A stretch of DNA of 64,000 nt from Flavobacterium sp. SLB02. Its GTDB lineage: Bacteria; Bacteroidota; Bacteroidia; Flavobacteriales; Flavobacteriaceae. The stretch spans positions 3,575,186-3,639,185 of the forward strand of contig NZ_CP045928.1 of NCBI RefSeq assembly GCF_009664855.1, in the 5' to 3' direction. Shown piece by piece: positions 33,468-43,737 of the stretch (the first letter of the stretch is position 1; each line of letters opens with the position of its first letter). The notes beneath the pieces were generated by a model, which saw only the letters and a list, made by a program, of their open reading frames with translations, was not told where the DNA came from and made no database searches. The position numbers and the translations under genes are program-made.

Positions 33468-35369
33468 TTATTTTTTATTCTGTTTTTTTGCAGCTTCCTG
33501 TTGTTCCATCACTTCCTGAAGACGTTGCTGAAACTTGCTTTGCTTTTTAGGCTCTTTTAATTTATTCTCCTGAATCTGAGCGTGAATTTTATCTGTATCA
33601 ACAATATAATTTTTGATTACAAACATAATTCCGATTGTGATTAAGTTGGAAATAAAGTTATACAAACTCAAACCTGCACCGTAACTATTGAAGAAAATTA
33701 ACATCATCAATGGCGAAACATAAATCATGATTTTCATCATTTTTGCCATATCCGGCATACCTTCTTGTTGAGGCGCTGCCATTTGCTGATCTCCCGAAGT
33801 CATTTTCATATAGAAGAAAATTGCTATTGCTGCCAAAATTGGGAACAAACTGATGTGATCTCCATACAAAGGAATGTGGAATGGTAATTTTACAACAGCA
33901 TCAAAAGAAGATAAATCGTCTGCCCAAAGGAAACTTTTTTGTCTTAACTCAAAAGCCGACGGGAAGAACTGGAATGACGCATACATAAACGGAAGCTGAA
34001 TCAATGCCGGAATACATCCTGCCATTGGGTTTACCCCTGCTTTGTTGTACAATTTCATCGTTTCCTGCTGTTTCTTCATCGGGTCTTTTTTGAATTTTTC
34101 TCCCAACTCTGTAATCTCCGGACGTAAAACTTTCATTTTTGCCTGAGACAGGAATGATTTATACGTAATTGGCGACATCGCAATTTTGATGATAATCGTA
34201 AAGATGATAATCGCAATTCCGTAAGGTATAAATGAAGCTAAAAATCCAAACAAAGGAATAAAGATCCATTTGTTGATCCATCCGAAAATTCCCCAACCTA
34301 ATGGAATAATTTTTTCGAAATTTTTATCGTATGATTTTAATACTTTATAATCAGCAGGTCCAAAATACCAACTCATTTTATAGTCAACTTCCCCATTAGT
34401 AAATGCTAAAGGAACATTTGCTTTAAATTGTTTCGTAAAAATAGTATCAATTTTTTCATCTTTTACTAAGTTCTCAGAAACCAAATGTGCTTTTTCAAAA
34501 GAAGTATTAGTTTGTAAAATTGTAGTGAAAAAATGTTGTTTAAAAGCAACATAATCTACTTTTTCAGGAGTTTCTTCTTTAAGAGCACCTTGACCTACAT
34601 AACTTTCTTTTCCATCCTGATAGCTGTAATAAATTTCAGCATAACGATTCTCATAAGAGATACTTTTCTCATTTCTGAAAGTTCTTAAATCCCATTGTAA
34701 ATCTAATGGTTTAGAAGAATTCAAAACTTTATTCAATCCTTGAGAACGAATATCAAAACCAACCAAATATTCATTCGATTTTAATACATACTTATATTCT
34801 AAAAATTCGTTAGCACCAGCTTTCAAACGCATAGTCAATATCTGATCTGTACCGTTTTTAGTAAGCGTTGGCTCAAAATACAGATCTTTAGAATTTAAAG
34901 TTCTGTTATCTGTCGTTTGTAACTGAATGTTTAAATTAGAATTATTGTCTTTGATTAATTCTACTAATTGTCCGGAATTTTTCTCAAATCTTTTAAATTC
35001 TTTCAAAGTAGCTTCAACTATATAACCACCTTTGTTAGCAATTTTTAGTTTTATCTTATCGTTTTCGATAATTGTAAAGCCTTCTTTAGCAGAAGGAAGT
35101 GTAGCTGAATAAGCAAAACCACCTAATGTTTTTTGCAATTGCGCTAATTGAACCGTGTCTCCGGGAGTTGTTGCAGCAACTGGCAAAACAGCTGTTTTAG
35201 TTTTATTACCTTTTGCTTGTGCCTCTTGTTTGGCAACTAATTCTTTCTTGGCTTTTTCGGCAGCAATTTCTTTATCAGAAGGTTGGTTTTGGTACATAAT
35301 CCAAACCAAAATTCCAAATATCAATACAAAACCAATGATTGAATTAAGATCAAATTTTTTTTCTTCCAT
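33468..35369 (-). CDS. yidC: Membrane protein insertase YidC
   Basis: 633 residues. An N-terminal membrane anchor (about 8-24) is followed by a large periplasmic beta domain (about 75-355). The conserved core has five helices (about 365-600, IFGWINKWIFIPLFGFLASF, SQAKMKVLRPEI, CIPALIQLPFMYASF). A lysine-rich, coiled C-terminal tail (QQRLQEVMEQQEAAKKQNKK) may contact ribosomes. It inserts and folds inner-membrane proteins with or without SecYEG. Located 80 nt downstream of pyrG on the same strand, so probably co-transcribed from the pyrG promoter. Confidence 0.96.
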   Translation of the reverse strand: MEEKKFDLNSIIGFVLIFGILVWIMYQNQPSDKEIAAEKAKKELVAKQEAQAKGNKTKTAVLPVAATTPGDTVQLAQLQKTLGGFAYSATLPSAKEGFTIIENDKIKLKIANKGGYIVEATLKEFKRFEKNSGQLVELIKDNNSNLNIQLQTTDNRTLNSKDLYFEPTLTKNGTDQILTMRLKAGANEFLEYKYVLKSNEYLVGFDIRSQGLNKVLNSSKPLDLQWDLRTFRNEKSISYENRYAEIYYSYQDGKESYVGQGALKEETPEKVDYVAFKQHFFTTILQTNTSFEKAHLVSENLVKDEKIDTIFTKQFKANVPLAFTNGEVDYKMSWYFGPADYKVLKSYDKNFEKIIPLGWGIFGWINKWIFIPLFGFLASFIPYGIAIIIFTIIIKIAMSPITYKSFLSQAKMKVLRPEITELGEKFKKDPMKKQQETMKLYNKAGVNPMAGCIPALIQLPFMYASFQFFPSAFELRQKSFLWADDLSSFDAVVKLPFHIPLYGDHISLFPILAAIAIFFYMKMTSGDQQMAAPQQEGMPDMAKMMKIMIYVSPLMMLIFFNSYGAGLSLYNFISNLITIGIMFVIKNYIVDTDKIHAQIQENKLKEPKKQSKFQQRLQEVMEQQEAAKKQNKK

Positions 35370-35449
35370 TATAATTTAAAAAAGGTTATTCGTTAAAGCT
35401 ATTAGTAATGAGTTAAACTCAAAAGTTACAGCCTTTAGAATATTAATTA

Positions 35450-37114
<1,665 letters not shown>

Positions 37115-37251
37115 TTAATTAGATATTTTGCCAATTAGAGAATGAGATAATTTGCAAAATTTTAATTAGAACGATTAGATGATTTCGTAATCGATAATTT
37201 TAACTTTGAATTGGATGTTTTTTTGAATATTACCCTGTTAATTTTAAGTTT

Positions 37252-37644
37252 TCAGATGATGACAAGATTATAAAATGAAAAGATAAACATCATAATACTC
37301 AAGAAAATATCACCAATCAGTATTCTTTTACAATTAGACAAACGTATTATCTTATTGATAACAAAACGCATAACTAACTGAATCAGAAAAAATGAAAAGA
37401 TTTTTATACTATAAGGATTGTAAAGGATTGCCTCATTAAAGTTCAATCTTAATATTTGAGCAAAGGCTCTTGTTAAACCGCGGCTTTTACAATAAGCCAA
37501 CGGCATTCCTTCGCAGGTGGAATGGAAACCAAAGTTTAGAAATGGCATTGTAAAGCAATAAAAAAAGATAAACATGATTATTACAATAAAAATCATGTTT
37601 ATCTTTTTATAAGAATCAATTTCGTAAGAAGATTTTATTTCCAC
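37252..37644 (-). CDS. DUF2752 membrane protein
   Basis: 130 residues, three hydrophobic segments. The DUF2752 core is visible as a C-x6-C region, STCEGMPLAYCKSRGLTRAF, followed by LRLNFNEAILYNPYS. Families with this CPfCGxTRAf-type motif are small inner-membrane proteins of unknown function common in Bacteroidetes. Twelve nt downstream of the DUF4190 gene, so they are likely one transcript. Confidence 0.8.
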   Translation of the reverse strand: MEIKSSYEIDSYKKINMIFIVIIMFIFFYCFTMPFLNFGFHSTCEGMPLAYCKSRGLTRAFAQILRLNFNEAILYNPYSIKIFSFFLIQLVMRFVINKIIRLSNCKRILIGDIFLSIMMFIFSFYNLVII

Positions 37645-37656
37645 AAAAGAGATTTG

Positions 37657-38067
37657 TTATTTTGTTTCTTCTACTTTTATAGTATCAGTTGCTATTTCTA
37701 CATCATTTAGTGAATCTTGTATTTTTACAGACTCTATAGTTGCAGAATCGATGGCATTAGTAATTTCATCTTTATGAGACATTACAGCAGATCCTATAGA
37801 ACCTACTACAACTAATACCCATATAATAACAAAAACTGTTGCTGCGCACCCTAAAATCAAACCTGCTAATGGCATTGTAGTTGAAGCTTGTTCCCTTTTT
37901 GCCTGAGACAGACCAATTGCTCCAAAAATTATTGCAAGTACTCCAAAAATTACGGCAACAAAACCAAAGCAAGGAATAAATGCTGCAATAAGACCTACGA
38001 TTCCTAAAACTAAGGCTGCAATACCCATGCCCTGACCTGCATTTGACGGTTGTTTATAATCTTCCAT
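37657..38067 (-). CDS. DUF4190-type membrane protein, copy A
   Basis: 136 residues: a short polar start (MEDYKQPSNAGQGMGIAALV), two long hydrophobic segments (about 15-52 and 68-95) linked by a polar loop GLSQAKREQAST, and an acidic, Asp/Glu/Thr-rich C-terminal tail of about 40 residues. The GLIAAFIPCFGFVAVIFGVL core resembles DUF4190. It is a tandem paralogue of 38197-38493; the duplicated block includes the promoter (see 38091). Confidence 0.78.
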   Translation of the reverse strand: MEDYKQPSNAGQGMGIAALVLGIVGLIAAFIPCFGFVAVIFGVLAIIFGAIGLSQAKREQASTTMPLAGLILGCAATVFVIIWVLVVVGSIGSAVMSHKDEITNAIDSATIESVKIQDSLNDVEIATDTIKVEETK

Positions 38068-38090
38068 ATAGTGTTTTATGTTAATTATTA

Positions 38091-38098
38091 CAAAAATA
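38091..38098 (-). promoter_or_regulatory. -7 box of DUF4190 copy A
   Basis: TATTTTTG on the minus strand with a TTG 18 nt upstream; ATG 23 nt downstream. The surrounding sequence (CTATTTTTGTAA and AGTGTTTTT) is repeated in front of copy B, showing that the promoter was duplicated with the gene. Confidence 0.65.
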
Positions 38099-38196
38099 GA
38101 AAAACACTTATGCGAACAACGAACAATACTTCAAAGTTATTAACAAATAAATTAAAAAGGAATTTCTTGTTATTTTTAATAATCAAAGTCTTTTTA

Positions 38197-38493
38197 CTAA
38201 TCCCAAAATGACAAAGCTCCAATAATAAGACCATAAACTAATACGAGAATTACTGAGAACACCAATGCAACGATTCCCAAAATCAAACTTATTTTAGCTA
38301 ATAAAGTTGGACAATTTGCATTTTTTGCCCTAAACAAACCAATTGCCGCAAAAATTACAGTTAGAAGTGAAGTAACTAGCGCCACCACATTTATACAAGG
38401 AATGAAAGCTACTATAATAGAAATTATTCCTAAAACTAAAGCCGCAATACTAAAATTTTCACCTGAGTTTGAGGTTTTAAAACTGTTTTCCAT
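38197..38493 (-). CDS. DUF4190-type membrane protein, copy B
   Basis: 98 residues with the same layout as copy A (MENSFKTSNSGENFSIAALV, then two hydrophobic segments) but lacking the acidic C-terminal tail. Shared core: IIVAFIPCINVVALVTSLLT against LIAAFIPCFGFVAVIFGVL. The loop here is GLFRAKNANCPT. Likely a small inner-membrane protein; function unknown. Confidence 0.78.
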   Translation of the reverse strand: MENSFKTSNSGENFSIAALVLGIISIIVAFIPCINVVALVTSLLTVIFAAIGLFRAKNANCPTLLAKISLILGIVALVFSVILVLVYGLIIGALSFWD

Positions 38494-38516
38494 TTAGTTC
38501 TTCATGTTAATTTTTA

Positions 38517-38524
38517 CAAAAATA
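38517..38524 (-). promoter_or_regulatory. -7 box of DUF4190 copy B
   Basis: TATTTTTG, 23 nt upstream of the ATG at 38493, at the same distance as in copy A and in a homologous sequence context. Confidence 0.6.
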
Positions 38525-38670
38525 GAAAAACACTCAGGGGGAGTAATAGAGAATACTTGAAAATTACTAACAAAAAAATCAAAAAGGATTTCCAGTTATT
38601 TAAAAGATTGGAACATTAGGCATAAAAACTTGCTGAATACTTGCAATTGAAGTAATTTTTGACATAAAAA

Positions 38671-38870
38671 AAATATTATAATTTTAAAACATCGGCTTGT
38701 ACACATTTAAAAATTCAGTCTTGAATTCTGTGGTGCCAATTTGTTTTTAAAAATTATAATATTTTTTATTTAGTAAATATTATAATTTCAAAATATTGAC
38801 TTGTACACATTTGTAAATTCAGTCTTGAATTCTGTGGTATCAATTAGTTTTTAAAAATTGTAATATTTTT
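38671..38870. repeat. Tandem pair of 96-nt palindromic elements
   Basis: Copy 1 (38671-38766) and copy 2 (38775-38870) have identical length and differ at about 10 of 96 positions by my count. Each begins AAATATTATAATTT and ends with the complementary AAAATTATAATATTTTT (TIR-like arms of about 17-20 nt). The centre carries a small hairpin AATTCA-GTCT-TGAATT next to the most conserved block, TTGTACACATTT. No reading frame is present. Located between DUF4190 copy B and the DUF3820 gene in a 430-nt gap. Confidence 0.8.
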
Positions 38871-38924
38871 ATATATCAAACTTAAATAAAAAAATCGAAA
38901 TACCAAAAGGTTTTTCTTACTATT

Positions 38925-39161
38925 TTATTTTAAAGGCTTAGGATACTGCTTTTTAATGTTTCGAATCAATTCCTCCAGCCCATTCAATTTCAATTCGTAA
39001 ACAAGTGCCAGCTGTTGCCCTAACTCACCATTAGGAAACCCTTTATTATGATACCAAACAACATAATATTCCGGTAAATCGATTAAAAATCGTCCTTCGT
39101 ATTTCCCGAAAGGCATTTTGGTGTGGGCTAATTTTATGAGAAGTTTTTTGTCTGGTTCCAT
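38925..39161 (-). CDS. DUF3820 family protein
   Basis: 78 residues from the ATG at 39161 (MEPDKKLLIKLAHTKMPFGK). The family signature MPFGKYEGRFLIDLPEYYVVW and the following GFPNGELGQQL are complete. DUF3820 (QueE-neighbour/putative quorum-sensing-regulated YajQ-like in older annotations) has no proven biochemical role; structures suggest a small nucleic-acid- or nuclease-associated domain. The longer frame to 39206 adds a Leu/Phe-rich stretch not seen in the family. Confidence 0.85.
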   Translation of the reverse strand: MEPDKKLLIKLAHTKMPFGKYEGRFLIDLPEYYVVWYHNKGFPNGELGQQLALVYELKLNGLEELIRNIKKQYPKPLK

Positions 39162-39272
39162 TTTTTTAAAGAAAAAAAGAAGCAAGAGGAAAGAATATAG
39201 ACTCATTCTTTCTTCTTGCTTCTATTGAATGCAAAGCTATTATTATTTTTATTCTTTTGCCACAGATTAAAA

Positions 39273-39333
39273 CAAAGTTTTCAGTCACAGTTTTCAGTTT
39301 ACAACTTACTGTTTACTGGCACTGAAAACTGAG
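39273..39333. repeat. Degenerate CAGTTTTCAGT inverted-repeat element, copy 2
   Basis: AAGTTTTCAGTCACAGTTTT, CAGTTTACAAC, then CACTGAAAACTGAGACTTAG. Shares its units with 15908-15978 and, like it, ends 2-3 nt from the stop codon of a minus-strand gene (nagB). Confidence 0.6.
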
Positions 39334-39335
39334 AC

Positions 39336-41264
39336 TTAGTAATGCCATCTCACAAAAGCTTCCATAGCCGCGTACGTTGCCAGACCTAATTCCTGGTACA
39401 AAGCGGCAGTTTCGGCATTTCTGTCTTCGGCTCTTTGCCAGAATTCCCGGGCATCAGTTCCCTGAAAAACAACACCATCTTTTTGCGATTGGTGTTTGAA
39501 GATTCCGTGACGTTTTGCCAAAACCTGATCAGGACTCATTGGTACCGCCATTTCAACTTCGTCGATTCCCCATTCCTGCCAAGCTCCACGGTACAACCAT
39601 AACCAGCAATCATTCATAAACGATTTTGGTTTTAAAGCTTTTACCGCTTCAAAAATAGCATCAAGACAAACTTTGTGCGTTCCGTGTGGATCTGCTAAAT
39701 CTCCAGCCGCGTATATTTGGTGTGGTTTGATTTTTTCGATTAAATCCATCGTTAGTTGAATGTCTTCCTGTCCGATTGGTTTTTTCTCGATTGTTCCGGT
39801 TTCGTAGAAAGGCAATTCCATAAAATGAATCTGATCATCTGTTAAACCAACAAAATGACTTGTTGCTCTCGCCTCACCTTTTCTTATTAATCCTTTGATA
39901 TAACGAACTTCAGGAATATCAATTTCACTGTTCTTTTTATTCTCTAAAAAGGTTTGTGCTTTTTGGTAAATATTGTCTGCCTCAGCACTTTTGATTCCGA
40001 ATTTTTCATTGTAATCAATTACGAATCTTGCAAAACGCAATGCTTCATCATCTGCTACAGCTATATTTCCTGAGGTTTGGTATGCCACGTGCACTTCATG
40101 TCCTTGCTCTTGCAAACGCATAAAAGTTCCTCCCATACTAATGATATCATCATCAGGATGCGGGCTAAAAATTAATACACGTTTTCTGGCCGGTTCTGCT
40201 CTTTCAGGACGGTTAGAATCGTCTGCATTTGGCTTTCCGCCTGGCCAACCCGTGATTGTATTTTGTAATTTATTGAAAATCTTAATATTGATATCATACG
40301 CCGGACCTGAATCAGCTAATAAATCGCTCATTCCGTGCTCGATATAATCAGCATCAGTCAACATTAAAATTGGTTTTTTAAGCTGAAGCGCTAATCCTAA
40401 AACCGCTTTACGAGTCAGTTTATCTGTCCATTCTACTTTTTCTACCAACCAGGGTTTGTTGATTCTTGTTAGTTTTGAAGAAGCTTCTTTATCTAAAATA
40501 AAAACAGCATTGTTGTGCTCTTGCAAAAATGAAGCTGGTACTCGATTCGTAACTTCATCTTCTACAGATCTTTTTACCACATTTGCTTTTCCTTCTCCCC
40601 AAGCCAATAAGATCACTCTTTTAGCTTCCATGATTTTTTTCACTCCAAGTGTGATGGCAGTTCTTGGTGTATTACTCAACCCGAAGAAATCTTTACTTGC
40701 AGCAACTCTTGTGATATGATCTAAAGCAACCAAACGTGTTTTAGAGTTCTGTAGCGAACCCGATTCATTAAAACCTATATGTCCGTTACCACCAATTCCC
40801 AAAATCTGAAGATCAATTCCGCCTAAAGCTTCAATTTTAGCTTCGTATTCGTGGCAATAATCTGCGATTTGTTCTTTTGTTAAAAGTCCGTCGGGTACAT
40901 GAGCATTTTCAGGTAAAATATCAACGTGATCAAACAGCAATTCTTTCATAAAACGAACATAACTATTGATTGAGTTTGGTTCCATCGGATAATATTCATC
41001 CAGGTTAAAACTAATTACGTTTTTAAAACTCAAACCTTCTTCTTTATACAAGCGAACCAATTCAGCATACAATCCTTTTGGAGAAGAACCAGTTGCAAGC
41101 CCTAAAATGCAAGGTTTACCTTCTTTTTGTTTGGATTGAATTAAAGCTGCAATTTCCTGCGCTACTGCTTTTGATGCTTCGCCAGAATTTTCGAAAACCA
41201 CCGTATTGATGTTTTCAAATCGTTTCTCGAATCCTGTCGCTTTGTCTATTTTACTTTTTAACAT
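39336..41264 (-). CDS. nagB: Glucosamine-6-phosphate deaminase fused to a LmbE/PIG-L-like domain
   Basis: 642 residues from the ATG at 41264 (MLKSKIDKATGFEKRF). Residues about 15-270 form the NagB isomerase/deaminase fold: LGLATGSSPKGLYAELV, FNLDEYYPM with the catalytic Asp and GIGGNGHIGFNES with the catalytic His. It converts GlcN6P to fructose-6-P and ammonia. Residues 362-642 form a LmbE-like metal-dependent deacetylase domain with SPHPDDDIISMGGT and DLADPHGTHKVC, the zinc-binding HPDD and distal His. This fusion is standard in Bacteroidetes; the LmbE part may deacetylate GlcNAc6P or another amino sugar but is not proven. Preceded by the MFS importer with a 26-nt gap. Confidence 0.93.
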   Translation of the reverse strand: MLKSKIDKATGFEKRFENINTVVFENSGEASKAVAQEIAALIQSKQKEGKPCILGLATGSSPKGLYAELVRLYKEEGLSFKNVISFNLDEYYPMEPNSINSYVRFMKELLFDHVDILPENAHVPDGLLTKEQIADYCHEYEAKIEALGGIDLQILGIGGNGHIGFNESGSLQNSKTRLVALDHITRVAASKDFFGLSNTPRTAITLGVKKIMEAKRVILLAWGEGKANVVKRSVEDEVTNRVPASFLQEHNNAVFILDKEASSKLTRINKPWLVEKVEWTDKLTRKAVLGLALQLKKPILMLTDADYIEHGMSDLLADSGPAYDINIKIFNKLQNTITGWPGGKPNADDSNRPERAEPARKRVLIFSPHPDDDIISMGGTFMRLQEQGHEVHVAYQTSGNIAVADDEALRFARFVIDYNEKFGIKSAEADNIYQKAQTFLENKKNSEIDIPEVRYIKGLIRKGEARATSHFVGLTDDQIHFMELPFYETGTIEKKPIGQEDIQLTMDLIEKIKPHQIYAAGDLADPHGTHKVCLDAIFEAVKALKPKSFMNDCWLWLYRGAWQEWGIDEVEMAVPMSPDQVLAKRHGIFKHQSQKDGVVFQGTDAREFWQRAEDRNAETAALYQELGLATYAAMEAFVRWHY

Positions 41265-41290
41265 GATATAGTTTTTTTTAATTCCTCTCG

Positions 41291-42670
41291 TTACATTTTC
41301 CAACTACGATATTTATGACCTTTTATAGCGTAAAAAAGAATCATCAAATAAGATGGTAATAATATTAAATAGGCAATCTGATTGCCGCTTTTTGAAATTT
41401 CAGCAGTTCCGCTTGCAATATTCGATGCGTTTATATTTTCTGTGATCAATCCGTAAAACAAAGGAAAAACTGCTCCTCCTATAATACCCATGATCAAAAT
41501 TGCACTTCCAATTTTAGTGTATCCTCCTAAATCTTCCAACGCCATTGGCCAGATTGCGGGCCAGCACAATGCATTTGCCAAACCCAATAATGCTACTAAA
41601 AGTATCACAACCGGTAAGTTTGGAATTCCAGGCAACTGAAACATTATTTTTGGCGAAATAAAAACAATTGCCAAAACCAAAATTACACCTAAAACTCCGG
41701 ATGCCTTTAAAGCGGTTACCTGCGAAAGATATTTAGGTATTAATGTGATTCCTAATATATACCCCACCACCATTGCTGACATTGTGAAAGAAGTTAATTT
41801 TAAATAAAAATTTCCTTCTGTTCCATATACTCCTAATTCTTTTCCGAAAGCTCCTATAGAATCTCCGGCTAAAACTTCGGCAGACAAATACAACATTAAA
41901 GTGATTACTCCTAAAACCAATTGAGGGCGTTTGAACGCATTTCTCATTTGTTTAAAAATACTCAAATGTGTCACATTTCCTTCTTCATCCAAATCAATTT
42001 CAGGAAGCGGCGATAGCTTTACCAAAAGCGCCAAAACCATTATAATTAATCCCATATAAAGGTAAGGTCTTTGCAATTGCAATGCAAGAGAATTTAAAGC
42101 ATTTGATTTTGAAACCGAATCCAGCAATGCTATTTTATCTGCTGTAAACTCCTGCATATTAGACAAAACCAAAGCTGTTAATATCAATGGGGCCACAAAT
42201 CCGGCTAGTTTATTTGCAATTCCCAACACACTAATTCTGGCTGCGGCACTTTCCCTCGGGCCAATTACGACCACATACGGATTTGATGCTGTCTGCAAAA
42301 TTGCCAAACCAGTTCCCATTACAAATAATGCAATTAAAAACAGTAAAAAAGTTCGGCTTTCGGCAGCGGGATAAAACATAAATGCGCCCGCAGCAATGAT
42401 CAATAATCCTAACGAAATACCATTTTTATACCCTACTTTTTCGATGACCCATGATGACGGAATTGCCATTACAAAATAAGCTATGTAAAAAGCAAAAGTT
42501 ACAAAATAAGCCTGAGAAGAGGTTAACTCGCACGCTAATTGAAAAAATGGAATTAATGGACCATTGAGCCAGGTTACAAAACCGAGAATAAAAAATAATG
42601 CGGTTAAAATGACCATCGGAATAATGGTACTCCGTTTTTCTATTTGTAATGCGCTTTCAATGTTTGACAT
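41291..42670 (-). CDS. Sugar MFS transporter, FHS (fucose/glucose/galactose permease) type
   Basis: 459 residues, 12 predicted membrane helices. The start MVILTALFFILGFVTWLNGP is the FHS family signature and ALLGLANALCWPAIWPMALE lies in the second half. Such H+ symporters import L-fucose, glucose/galactose or GlcNAc (NagP). Its position directly before nagB favours an amino sugar, and the LacI/PUL link favours GalNAc or GlcNAc released from glycans. It has a separate -7 box in the 182-nt gap before it. Confidence 0.88.
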   Translation of the reverse strand: MSNIESALQIEKRSTIIPMVILTALFFILGFVTWLNGPLIPFFQLACELTSSQAYFVTFAFYIAYFVMAIPSSWVIEKVGYKNGISLGLLIIAAGAFMFYPAAESRTFLLFLIALFVMGTGLAILQTASNPYVVVIGPRESAAARISVLGIANKLAGFVAPLILTALVLSNMQEFTADKIALLDSVSKSNALNSLALQLQRPYLYMGLIIMVLALLVKLSPLPEIDLDEEGNVTHLSIFKQMRNAFKRPQLVLGVITLMLYLSAEVLAGDSIGAFGKELGVYGTEGNFYLKLTSFTMSAMVVGYILGITLIPKYLSQVTALKASGVLGVILVLAIVFISPKIMFQLPGIPNLPVVILLVALLGLANALCWPAIWPMALEDLGGYTKIGSAILIMGIIGGAVFPLFYGLITENINASNIASGTAEISKSGNQIAYLILLPSYLMILFYAIKGHKYRSWKM

Positions 42671-42735
42671 AATTTTTTGGTTGATTATTAATAGATTAGT
42701 TATTCTTTCTATCTAAAATAGCATCAACACTTTTG

Positions 42736-42743
42736 CAAATATA
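42736..42743 (-). promoter_or_regulatory. -7 box (TATATTTG) of the MFS-nagB unit
   Basis: TATATTTG on the minus strand, within the 182-nt gap between the nucleotidyltransferase and MFS genes, about 65 nt before the MFS start. The same gap has a second candidate box TACTTTTG and a dyad AAGTAC-N11-GTACTT (about 42787-42809). Internal transcription of the MFS-nagB pair is therefore possible. Confidence 0.45.
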
Positions 42744-42852
42744 TTGCAATTAAAATACAATTTAATGCATTTTTTTTGCAAATTTAAAACAAAAGTACTC
42801 TAATAAGTTGTACTTATTCGTAAATTAGATATCAATTTTTTGTTAATTTTTT

Positions 42853-43728
42853 CTAGGCTTGCCAGTCTAGAACCGGATAATACTGCTTTAAATATGCTTT
42901 GACATCGGCAATATCTTCTTTTGCGGTTAAGTCCGGAACATGCTCAGAAAAAGGAATTCCCAAAGTGGTATTTGGATGTTCTTTTACTGAATTTAAAAGT
43001 ACGGTTGGCAGTTCTTTTTCGTCTCTTTCCGTATGAACAGGACAATTTTTAAGATGGATGTATAATGTACTTCCGTTGAATTTAAAAGCGTTCATACTCA
43101 CTCTGATTCTGCCTTCAACATCTTTATAATCAGCTAAAACATCGGCAGACGGTTTCTCGAGAATGTCTAATAATTGATTGTTTTGATCTAATTTTGCAAT
43201 GGCAAAACGCGAAATCCTTTCAGACGGAAATTCTAATGCATCACGATCATAAGCGATAAAAGCATTAGGACTAGTCGTTTCTCTAAGTGCCAATAAGGCT
43301 TTCGCCGAATATAAATTGTCGCTATTGCACACGGAGTATTGCTGCGAGTTTAATTCCGGAAATTGCTCTACGGCCTGAAACAAAGCATCGGCCGTGCCAA
43401 AAGGTTTTAGCCTTCCTTCGGGAATATATTGTACGGCAAAGGAAATGTTGAGTCCGTGAAAATCATTATTAAGATTTTGGCTTCCGTAAAATTCCTTAAA
43501 CAACTCGCCTTGTTCACCTATAATGATATAGATATTTTTGTATCCTGCTTTTTTGGCATTCAATAAAAGGTAATCCAGTAAAGGTCTCCCGCTTGCGCCA
43601 ACGCCAATTAAACCTTTGCTTCTTTCGTTTGCCTGAGCGATTTCTTCTGCTGATAAATTATCAAGAACGGCTTCTTTTTTCATTCGGGATGATGCTCCAC
43701 CAGCCAGAATAACTAAATTGTTGTGCAT
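42853..43728 (-). CDS. Sugar-phosphate nucleotidyltransferase
   Basis: 291 residues with the nucleotidyltransferase Rossmann core: LAGGASSRMKKE at residues 7-18 (the G-G-x-G-x-R/K-type NTP loop), GRPLLDYLLLNAKKAG, the substrate-binding PFGTADALFQAV and the metal-binding aspartate in VCNSDNLYS. It should join a sugar-1-phosphate to a nucleoside triphosphate. The sugar and nucleotide are not readable. It follows the GHMP kinase gene by 9 nt, so the two probably act in sequence: kinase makes sugar-1-P, this enzyme makes NDP-sugar. Confidence 0.85.
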   Translation of the reverse strand: MHNNLVILAGGASSRMKKEAVLDNLSAEEIAQANERSKGLIGVGASGRPLLDYLLLNAKKAGYKNIYIIIGEQGELFKEFYGSQNLNNDFHGLNISFAVQYIPEGRLKPFGTADALFQAVEQFPELNSQQYSVCNSDNLYSAKALLALRETTSPNAFIAYDRDALEFPSERISRFAIAKLDQNNQLLDILEKPSADVLADYKDVEGRIRVSMNAFKFNGSTLYIHLKNCPVHTERDEKELPTVLLNSVKEHPNTTLGIPFSEHVPDLTAKEDIADVKAYLKQYYPVLDWQA

Positions 43729-43737
43729 ATTTATTTT

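Noticed and set aside
38671..38870. CRISPR-like repeats
   Set aside because: Only two copies, each 96 nt long with an 8-nt gap, no spacers and no cas genes in the window.
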